Assembly: GCA_002943765.1 (NCBI GenBank)
Contig: PQWQ01000019.1
Coordinates: 1-64,000 of the forward strand
DNA: 64,000 nucleotides
Source of the DNA: Psoroptes ovis
Lineage: Eukaryota > Arthropoda > Arachnida > Sarcoptiformes > Psoroptidae
Direction of reading: 5' to 3'
Positions 38,201 to 50,100 of the stretch are shown piece by piece. A model generated the notes under the pieces. It did no database searches. It was not told the origin of the DNA and saw only the letters and a program-made list of their open reading frames with translations. The stretch's first letter is position 1. Each line of letters begins with the position of its first letter. Both the position numbers and the translations under genes were made by a program.

Positions 38201-41188
38201 ATAAATGTTTCGAGCTAATCGTAATTTAGATCTTTGCATATAAAATATTGCCAATGAATCCAATGTCCGAACATCTTGTCGTAATTTCATTGCTCTTGAT
38301 TTTGTTTTTCGGTGAAAGGAGAATTAATTTGAGGAAAAAGGAGAAAGGAAAGGGTTAATAATGAATTTTGAATGGAAATCAAAAGGCTAATTATCGTCTA
38401 TCGTCATCATTTTTTGTTTGAAATCAAAAATAATTGAAAATCTTGCTGATTATGTAATTTTTTTGGTAATTTGGTTTGTACTGACTATTTTTTCGAGAAT
38501 AATTTGCATTTGTGATTTTGTTATAGTAACAAACAACAAGAACTTCCAAGAATTTTCATTTTTTCTCCGTTGATTACTTGATTCATTGATTACTACGATA
38601 TTTACGAATAATGAATATTCTTGTAATCAATTATTCATTCATTCGCTGATTAATTCAATAATTTAACCCTTTGATTACTAATATGTAAATTTTTATATCT
38701 TTTCATGTGATTCACACATTAACACAATGTTTATTGGTGATGATTGAATTTTATGAATGTATAATTGAATAATTATTTGTATTAATTATTTTTAAAAACA
38801 AACCTTTTAAAAAAATATTCTGCACCATCATAATGTTTCATTGATTGTAATAAATTTGCCATATTTAACAATGCAATTTTATGTTTATAATTCGATAGCT
38901 TTATAGCATAATTATAAATTAATAATGACATTTTTGTTCGTCGCTGTCGTTGAAGATGTACACCATAATTGTTTAAAAAATCAATACATTTATAATTATA
39001 ATTATAATTATAATTATCATTATCATGATGATTTAGACGGAAATTATTATTCATACGAAAACAATGTGAACGTTTCAATGCGAATAAATAGAGACGTTCA
39101 GCAATTAATTGATGGCCATTATTGATCGATTCATTGCTATTATCATTAATATCACTATAATAAGCATCATAATAATTATCATCATTATCATTATCATTAT
39201 CATTATCATTAATCCTTTCGATATTAATCAAAGCACTATCAGTTGGGCTCAAATTTGAATAAATCGTTGCTAATGCTTCATATGAATCGGCAAATTTTTG
39301 ATCCAAATAAATTGAATGTTCTACTAATTTTTTTGCTTTAATTAATTGTCCACGTTTGCTGCGTTACAAATATAAATGAATAAATGAATCAATTAATGAA
39401 TTTCAATTCAGTAAAATGAGCAGTAAAATTGATTAATTAGCGAGAAATTAATCATTGAAAATGATTGGCGATCAATCAATTCAATGGATTTTTTCTTCGA
39501 AAAATTTCGAAATGTTTTTCCAAACGGGAAATTCATTGAAATTTCTTTGAAGAAATTTAAAATCTAAAAATTCAAATGCTCAAAGGCAAATTCTAGTCGA
39601 ATATACTGGAGAATATTATTTCTAAGAATTTTGCCAATTATTATTTTTGAATTATTTGAAATATTATTTTGAAAAATTTCAGAGTAAAAAGAATCAAATT
39701 TCAACAATTTTTTTCCCAGCTATTTCTCATCATTATTTTTTCCATTTTTTGAAAAAACTTAATTTCAAATAATGAATGAAAGCATCAATAAAAAGTCAAT
39801 CGAAAAAGGTTTTATATATGAAAACTCATTGAATTTCAGCCGAATTTTTGCATTGAAATCACAAATTCTTAATTGCGAAAGAATTACCGGAATGAAAAAT
39901 TGCAAAATTCGCAAGAATCAGGCCAAATTATGCCTTGACAATTCTATTGTTTTTGCACCGGATTTTTTTTACAGATTTGGTACCTGGGCCTAATGATTTC
40001 TAAATCATCATGAAATTTAGTTTTTGGGCCAAAAAGTCCTCAATCAAAGAATAATCAAAACCTCGACGCAACTTTAATGGGCCGATTCCCCTGATCATTA
40101 CTTTTTATTGGGGTCAATGATGGTCAATATACTCGGGAGAAAATGAATGTAATAAAATTTCATTGATCATTCATTGATAATCCATCATTTTTGTTGCCAA
40201 AGTTCGGCATTATTGACGATGATATCAGCAATAAATTCATTGAATGAATGGAAAAATGGCAATAAATTCAATGATAATAAGAAATTAAATGAATACATTG
40301 GATATATCACAAAGATATTTAAAGACTTATTGACATATGTTTAATTTTTCATGTTCTCGTTCTTGTTGTTGTTAATTTAAGACATTCTAAGTCTTATTTT
40401 GTCCGAATTTCGGCTCGATATTTAGCTGACTCGACAAGAATCGAAAAATGGAAAAATAAGTTTGTGGCCATTTTATTTGTTCATCGTTCAATGAACTAAC
40501 TGCCTTTGAAACAACCTGATCAATGTTTTTATCGACTGATTCTTGTGTATTTGTATATAAGGCAAAGGCTTTAAAGACTTTAAACCCTCAACCTCTTTAC
40601 AAATTTACTCGGAAAATACTCGGTGAAATCCTTGGTATTCGAAAGAATCGTTAGAAATCGATTCATGGCGTGCCTCATTTAATGGACCTGATCTAAATCT
40701 CTAAGATCATCTGATGTGTTTAGTCATGGTTTTCAATGGAAAAATAAGCAATGATTTCTTCAGGCACAGAAACAATTAGTCGCATTTCGATTATGGACAT
40801 TTCCCCTTCTATTTATTCAAACATTATGCTTACCTGTAAAGCTTTGCCAAATTAAAATATGCTTTTGCATGATATGGATTTATGGCTATGGCCGATTCGA
40901 AATGTTTTTCCGCTTTCGACATTATCGATAAACGATAATATAATGTACCAAGATTATTATGAGCACTGGCATATTTTGGCCATAATCTTTTTTTTTGAAA
41001 GAAATGAAAAATTCAATGATAATTAATGGAAATCGATATTAACCCTTTTTGCTACATACCTGATAGCAATTTTATAATGTTCAATAGCATCATTCAGATT
41101 TTGTTGTTGTTGCTGCTGTTGTTGTTGTAAATAATTGCCATAATTATAATGTGCTTTAGCATTATCCGGTACATTTATTATTGCAGAT
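35284..41188 (-). CDS. TMTC1: TMTC1 exons 6-11: TPR array and low-complexity tail
   Basis: Tandem TPR units can be read across exons 6-11, for example NAKAHYNYGNYL, ASAHNNLGTLYYRLS, AKAYFNLAKLYR, FADSYEALATIYSNL, NNYGVHLQRQRRTKMSL and QLRAHLNLAVIYHLH. Between them lie repeat-coded loops: polyQ in exon 6, an ND/NY run in exon 8, a His run in exon 10 (GGT repeat at 36418-36450), and Asn, His and Gln runs in exon 11. The TPR motifs remain intact around these loops, so they probably protrude from the solenoid. Confidence 0.88.
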
Positions 41189-44100
41189 CTTATTTATAAC
41201 AATTAGAAAGTGAAATAGATAGATATTTGAGTTGATTATTGAAAGATAAATATTAATATCAATAACAATCAATGAATTACTGAGTATTGGGCTGTCCGAA
41301 AAGTTCTGGCGTGTCAAATCAATTGAAAATCATAGAAAATCGGAGAAAAATCAGCCAAAACTTTTCGGACAAGCCCAAATATGATTTCATTTTCAAAATT
41401 TTCAAAATGGCAAATAAATGATGAAAAATTTAGTCTATTAACTATTTATTTATATTTAAATTGATAAAAATTGATAACTAGATTAAATTATTGGAAATTT
41501 CGGCTCAAATAAATAAAATCATCCAAAATCATTTTATATTCATTACAATTGTGTCTATATTGTCTATTGAGTTTGTATTATTTATATCCTTAGCACTCGA
41601 GGCATTTACAGCGCAAGCGAGCCAGCAGTTCGATAAATTTTTAAACTCATGTAAAATGGTGACTGAGAGGCGCCTATCGAATCGCTGCATTACATCTTAT
41701 GGTGACTCATGCTCTCAGCTCGAGTTTTAAGGGTTAAAATAAATTTCCAAATATTCCTGAAAACAAAATTCATTTGATCAATTGAATAATTTACTAAGCT
41801 AAAATGGTAAATAAATGAATGTAAATTGAGCTCTTGTATGGATAATAACAATAAAAAACGAAATTTTCATCAATTTTCATTTGAATTTATTTAAAATTTA
41901 CATTCATTCTACTTATTCGATAAGCAATTTCATCAATTTATATTGAAACAAATCGATAAATATTGCTTATCGAATAATTCTTAATAAATAAAATGAATAA
42001 AATTCTTAAATAAAATATATTGAAAATGATACTATCGAGAATAATCAATTTTGAAGCGAATATTATTGAGCAATGTTATTTTGATGAGCAGTAAAATAAA
42101 TTATTCAATAAGATTGATATTGAATAATTTAATGAATATTTTCTTATTTTTTTATATTTTATTTGTTTTTTGTTTTGTGCTATCGGTTCCAATTCTATCT
42201 AATTGAAAAATAATTGTCATTCATTAATTGTTTCTTTGTATTTGTTTTTGTTTTTTTTGTAATTTATTCTGTAATTCATTATTGTTGCAATTACTATGCC
42301 GAACTATACCGAAATAATGATTGAAAATAATCATTTTCGAAAATTATTATTTCGTAATTAATGAACGAATGTAAATATAAATGAATAATTTAACAAATAC
42401 AAATTGATGAATTTTGAATAATTATTTAGGTTGTCCGAAAAGTTTTTGCCGATTATATCGTAGGAAATTATGAAAAAATCGGCAAGAACTTATGGGACAG
42501 CTTAATATATAAATTGAATTCAAACTTACTTATACAATGTTTCTTTCGATGTCCATACATCATTTTGTTTAATTGTTTTTATAATTAAAATAATGGCCAA
42601 TATTTTTAATGATTTATTGATAAAATTATCGTTGAATATATGAAATAATGATGCTGGTGGGGATGGTCTTCGATTTGAACATTGCTGCTGCTGCAATTGT
42701 TGAAGACCATAACAAATTAAATAAATGAAACCAATGCTTTTGAATGGAAGAAACATTGAAATTATCAAATGTCGAACCATTGAATCATCTAAAACATACC
42801 TTGGAACATACAACAAACGTTCAGCTATGACAAAACCAACCGTTATGAATAAATTACTTGCAGGTAAATATGGTATTATGGTCATTATGATTGAGAGGAA
42901 TAATATTCGATTATTTGTATTTAAATTATCATTATTATTGGTGTTCGTGGTAAATAAATTTTTTATCGAACGATATAATAATGATGCTATTATTAATAAC
43001 GTTGTGAGTGTATATAAATTTCTTATATCATTCAATTGATCAATTAATCGAATTGTACTTGTTTGCCAATCATATGATTGATATAATGGACATATTAGAA
43101 GGTAAATATTATATGTTGCAATATAAAAATAAGTTAATATTCTGTCGAGTGGAAAAATTAATTAAGTAATTTGGTTAATTCAAGATAACAATCAAGAATA
43201 TTCTTCAAAATACAGAAAGACATCGAAGCTTTGGTTCATCTTACCTGGTCATCAATGATTTTGAATACGATGCTGGATTATCTTGTTCACTGAATATTGG
43301 CCAATTATTGCCCAACATTTTCAAACGAAATATCATTAATGTTAGGAACTAAATAGATTTGAATCATAATTGAAGGGATTTTTGGAAAAATAATAGTTAA
43401 AATCAATTAAATCAATTGATTATCATTGATTTTCTCTTCCATATACTTACATTGAATATAATTACAAATATTGTAATGAAAATTTGTAATTTATATTTAT
43501 AATTATTATTAAATAATGATGATGACGATGCAGATAATGATACAGATGATAATAATAATGATAATAAATAGAAGGCACAAACACCAATTATTGTAATACC
43601 AATTTCTTTTGATAATAAGGCTAATATTGTTGATAATGTAAATAATAAAAGCCATATCGATGATCTGATCAATGATTGCTGCTGATTTAATCGTAGTTGC
43701 TGTTGTTGAGGGTTTCTTTGTTGAGGTTTTCGTAGTCGATGGTCATCATCATGAGATGGTAACGACCTTTCAATGATAATCAAACGAAACAGACACAAAT
43801 ATAAGACCAAATTAAACTTTGAACCCTGTGGAAAATTCAAAAATCATCGAAATATTTATACTCACGCATGAAACGCTATGAACGCCAGCAAATAAAACAA
43901 ACCGCACAACAAATCAGCACGGCCAACAATACTGGTAACAGCTTCACAATGTATTGGATGTATGGCAAACATGATGCCGGCAATTAATGAAAATTTTTGC
44001 TCCAAACGCATGATTCGCAATGCAATCCAATAAACCAGACAACTATTGATTGTATGTAGAATCGAATTGGCCAAATGAAAACCAAAAGATTTTGTTGATA

Positions 44101-47100
44101 TCATCATATTTAGCCTATTGAAATATTCAAAAAACAAATGGTAAGATGTGGAAGATGATTGAAATTTAAAAAATTGAACAAAATTCAAAGGAAAATATCG
44201 TTGGTACACGTTGAACAAATATTCGGGGAAATGGTCAATCTTCGTGGCTGGAAACAGCCACGAAATTTCAATTTTATCCACCGAAAAATGGCCAAATGGC
44301 CAAATTGCCATTTTGGAATATTGAAATTACATGAATTTCAATTTTACGGGAAAATTTTCCCGTTTGTTTTCATGAATTTTTCATCAATTTTTCCCTGGAA
44401 ATTTTAAAATTTTCAAAATTTGAAATTGAAATTTCATGTCCAAAGAAATTCAGCCGAAAAATGGCCAACAAATAATGCATCAGCTGTCGATTTTCTCAAT
44501 TTCTTGTTTCAGCAGATTCGTGGCCGATTTCGTGTGGCCAATTTCAGGCCACGTAGAATCGTACAAAGGCCGATTGAATTTGAAGAAATGAGAAAATATC
44601 CGAGCATCGGGTACATTTCGGCGATGGAAGAATGAAATTTCAAATTTTTCCGTACGAAATTCTAATAATTCAACCTCCACCACCACCCTATCAGGCCATT
44701 TTGCACCCCCATCATTCTCCGTATCGCTCCCATTCCCACTCCCCAAATCATCTCCCCTCCCACAACACCCTCTTCTACAACACCCTTTCTCTCTTATACC
44801 CCTTTCCACCACTCTCTCTCCCTACCTTTCTACTTTTAACTTTTTACCTCTTTGTCATTCTTGATTTTTGCTACACCATTTGCCTTGCATACATCTATAA
44901 CCTCTAAAATCTATCAATCATCGAAATCAAACGGCCTAAGCCTTTGTATTTCTCCTGTATTCATTGCAACTGTTGCAACATTATTTTTACACCTTTTAAT
45001 ACCTTTCAAAATCAAACGAAAATGGTTAATCAAACGTCTTAAATCCTTCATTTTCTTCATTGTTTGTCATATCTATCATTGTTTATAGGATATTATCATC
45101 ATAATTTGATATAATATGATTTGATTTGAAATTTTTTTGATAACTTAATTCACCTTCATACACATGATATGTTGGGTTGTCCGAAAAGTTTTTGCCAAAA
45201 TTCAGCAAGAATCACTATTTATTACTATTGAAATAATACAGACAAAATTTTTGGGACAAGGTGAATTTTAAATTTTTTTTTTGTGATGAAAGGATTTATA
45301 AGGTAATATATGACTGGTGATTGACAATGAACGCATAGAAAAATAGGATAAAAATGGATAAATTTTGATGATTTGATGATTCCTATATGATGATATTATG
45401 ATGAGAGATTTGATATTTGATATTTCATAGCTTTCGTATTTCATATTTTCTGCTGATTATACCATCAAATATTAAAGCCAAACTACTCAAATCAAAGGTA
45501 ATCAAATCATCCCTTTTATACCATTAAATTACCCCTTCGATACCTCAAAATCTCCGCTCTTCTCTGTTTTTTATTTCTCTTTTTATCTCTCTTCCTTCTA
45601 CCAACCCTGTATCTCTACCTTTGAAACCATGCAACTGTTTCTCTATTTCTCCTACACACACACAAACATACCCACACACACACACAGAGATAATTGAAGC
45701 AATATTTTAGAATCAATTTTTCAGGGAATATTTCAAAATTAATTTTAGAAAATTCTTATTTATTTCTCCTGGCTTTTTATACCGAAGAAAATTTCTGGTT
45801 TTATACCTCATATAACACATGTTCATCACACTGATTCTCCAGATTCTCTTAATTCAGATCCAGATCATTCAATTATTTCCATTTTCTTCGAGTCTTCAAA
45901 TGTGCGTGTCAATGTATTCAATCACTGGCTTTTTGGTAAGAAAAAATTCAAAACACACAGATTCTAAATACAGACATTTGGCTGGCAAACTAACAACCTC
46001 ACAAACAAACACGAATACCAGAAGATACATACCAAACATATTATATCACCAACTAATCACAAATACAAACATTAAAAATTATTAGTAAAAATTGTAGCCT
46101 TAATTCGGGTGTTTGCAATTTTATTAATTTTTGGGTGTTGGTGGTTGATTGGTTAGTGGTGGGTGCTGTTGGTTGGTGGTTATTCTCGGGTATTTTTCGA
46201 ATCTCATTCACGGGTATTCCTCCCATGAATTTCTCAAATCTCATTCACTGGTATTCACGGGTATATCTGGTAACTGTTGTATATCGGCTACATGTTATAT
46301 CATATATCACATGTATCATATATCACACACAGACACACACAAACATTTACTCATATATCACACAAGCTTAAACATACATACACATGTATCCCGCACACAC
46401 ACACACACACGATTATGATCTGCTTGCCCCATTAATTTACTACGGGGCTACAGGACTATAGCCCCAACAAAAACAAAAAAAAAAAAAATCTGGAAACTTT
46501 TCTCTGGTTTTTTTTTGGTTCGGTTAACTCAATCACTTTGGTTTATCTATCTATCGGAAGAATAGGAAATTTGATAATGACGATGATGATGATGATGATA
46601 ATCATTTAATGTTCTGATCACGTTTTAGTGATCATCATCATCATCATCAAACATTGACAACAACAACAACAACAACAAACACATAATTCAACATATTGAT
46701 TTATATTAAATTATTACCATTATTATTATTATTATGTATTCAATGGTTTAGGTCGACATATTGGTTTAATGATGATAATAATAATAATGATTATGATTAT
46801 TATCGGGGTTGTCCGAAAAGTTTTCAACGGTTGTCTATTGGGTATTTCAATGCGGTTTGTGCTGATTCGATACGAACGAACTTTTCGGACAACCAAATTT
46901 TTTGATTTTTTTTTTTGATTATTTTTTTTTGATTTTTTGCTTTGTTTTAAACACGATATCATTCATTGGAAAATTAAAATCAAAATCAAATGATCGATAA
47001 TCATAATGATTTTCAATTTTCAATAATAATCAATGATTTAAATAGTTTTTTTGTGTGTGGGTGAAATTAAAATGAAACCAAAGGGGTGTATATGTGTTTG

Positions 47101-50100
47101 AATTATGGAATTTTTCGGGTTCATTGATAATTGATTTCGAGCGGAAATCAAAAAAATCAGAAAAACAAATAGAGTGTATCAAGGTGGTACTATGGGTCTT
47201 GGTGGCAGTGGTGGTGGCGGGTGGGTCGGTGGGGTGGTAGCAATGAAGAGGTAGAAGCCTTTGGCCACAGAGAATTAGTGGCGTAATTAAATATTGACAA
47301 ATGTTTCAATTTTTGGACTCGAAAAACTTTGATTCCAAACTAATTAATAATTCACCGAGTGTTTGCGTGTACGGAGGCACAAGGTATAAGGTATCAGGTA
47401 TCAAAGACCGAATTGAAGACACACGACCCCCGTTGCAGCAGCAGCACCCGCAACCAACACCAGTACCGCACCTACTCGGCCTGGTGGTGACAAGAATTCG
47501 TAATTACAAAGTCAATACTTATGAATGAGGAGAAAAATATTTAATTAAAAAACAAGAAATTAATAAAAAATTAATCCAAAGAACAACAACACTAAAAGGC
47601 CCTGAAGACCCGATTGAATTCTCGAATCTTTGAATGTTTTGGCCAAATAATCAATAATTTTTGAATTGAATTCTTAAATCTTAGTCTTCGAGCAATGAAT
47701 CGATTGCAAATATATGTGGCTGGGCCAAATAAGAATTAAGGATTTTCATGTATTTCAATGAATTATTTCAATGTATCGAATGGTAGACAAACGATTAGTG
47801 AAAAACGATTTATTTCATTTCATTTTCATTTCGTAAGAATTAATTCCTATCTTAGTGTATCGATTCGAATCAATTTTTTGGCCTAGAAATCAATTGTTTC
47901 TTAAGATTTGCAAAGAAACAAATGAATTCTTTTCTCGGGTCATAATTCTTATATACTCTCAAAGAACATATGGAAATACGATCGAAAAGAATATGCCAAT
48001 CAATCAATGAATATTGTAACAAACAAACAAAAAAAAAAAAAAAAGGATTAACAAACTATAATTCTGTCGATTTATTATCATTTTATTTGATTTGATATAA
48101 CCATGGATTATTCAATATTGTTTGTTGTTTGTGTTCTATCAAATTGATAGCAGATTTATTTATTTATTTAAGATTTTTTAAAATCAATTTATTATTATCA
48201 ATGTATAATTGTATGTATCTCATTCAATTACACAAAGCAAAGCAAAATTTGAATCACACATTAGACCATATATTGATCAATTAATGATTACAATTGTATA
48301 TAAACTTACGATAACATATCTGGTATACGACCACACACACTAACACACGCGCGTACAGGGTTATTGATTTAACAAGGTCATAACGCAGCAAACACAAGGA
48401 TAAAGACAAAATCTATGAAAGACAGAATTCCAAAAAAATGATCCGAAGAATTACCGGATCTGGCTCCCGAAATCTTCGCTAAAATTTGGTAATCGATAAG
48501 TAAACACAATAAACTATGGGCCATGGTCTTTATCATTTTGAATCAATAAATTCTAGAATTGAAAATTAAACGAAAATAATTACACCGGGGCCATTAACAC
48601 TGGTTTCAGCGAGCCAAAGCAAGCAAAAATGAACATTGATTTAATGTTTTAATTAAAACATTTAGGTTTTGGTTTTACAGCCAAAGTAATTTGCCAATAT
48701 ATTATTTGGCCGAAGCCAATGTTCATCAAGTTCATCATCAGCAGGCCTTCGGTACACACATCGATTCGATTCACATTTTCGAATCAATTCTATTCCGGGT
48801 AATTTATGTTTTCCCAAATTTTCATAGCTCAGTGTTAATTAAGTTTAATTTGGTTTAATTAAATTTAATTGAATTTCACTGGTTTTTTTTTTTTTTTTTT
48901 TTTTTTTGAGAGAGAAAAAACCAAATTTATTGGCCGACCAACCAAAACATCGAAATATTAGGATTTGTTGGTCGTAGAAAATACAAACAAATGAAAATTT
49001 ACGAATCGATTTTTTCCGTGTTCACAAAATTCAAAATGTTTGGTTGACCACAGAATAAATCGTGCAAAAAACTTTGGTCCAGAAAGACAAATCAGTGGTC
49101 AACGGAAATCGGATCGATCATCGTTTAATTAACTATGGTTGACCATAATCATAATCAGTGTCGGTCAACGCTTGAAACTAACTTTGAAACTAATTTTGGA
49201 ATTCTTCAAAATTCTTTTTGAAATTGTTTGAATATTGGAAAAAAACTTTTAAAATTTCAAAGGTTGTCCGGAAAGTTTTTTTCCGGTTATATCGTAGAAA
49301 ATAATTGGAAAAATCAGCAAAAACTTTTCGGACAACCTAATCAAATTATTCGGAAAACTGTCATATTTTCTTCAAAACGAAAATCTTTAACAAAAGAGAA
49401 TAAAAAGAAAATAAATACAACAGATTTACATCGAAATGAAATTCCACGTTTAAAAATAATTCTTTAAATTCTTTCCTGTTCAATCTCTCCTCTATCCTGG
49501 AAACGAACACTGTCATTCATCGAAATTTGCGGGGGCAAACATTTCATAAAAGTAAATTGAATCGAAGAATTTCATCCAAAGGAATTCTTTCAAGAATCAA
49601 CAAAGAATTCGTAACCAGGAATCTCGTGTACAGGAATCCTTACATCTTTGTCGAATGTTTTTTCAAACATTCAACACAACAAACAAACATTCTTTGTGTA
49701 TATTCATTCATCATCATACATTTACATGTGTTAACATATGTAAACATATGTAAATATATATTGGTGAAATAATAATGATCAAATTGAATTCAATTTGTTT
49801 CATTTAATACATTATTATGTATATTATGAATGAATGACAATGAATAACAAGAAATTTGTTTCACATTCTCTTCTTTTCTTAATTTGTCAAAGTAATCAGA
49901 ATTGATTATAATTTGTTTCAATTTATGAAGGAATTTCTTCAAAGAATTTCATCATAAATGTCTTCATATTCGTCATATTCACATTTTCAAAATCAAATAT
50001 ACATAGAAATAATGATTAAATATTGGGTTGTCCGCAAAAGTTATTGCCGATTTACTCATTGAAAAACATTTGAAAATCGACAAAAACTTTTCGGACAATT

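Noticed and set aside
43412..43840. TMTC1 exon 3 beginning at the CAG acceptor at 43821
   Set aside because: That acceptor is out of phase with exon 2 and adds a hydrophobic run not found in the family. The AAAG acceptor before 43766 fits both phase and homology.
6930..46410. Simple repeats (GT, CA, ATC, GAAT, CAA) as a CRISPR array
   Set aside because: There are no regular repeat-spacer units, and the genome is eukaryotic.
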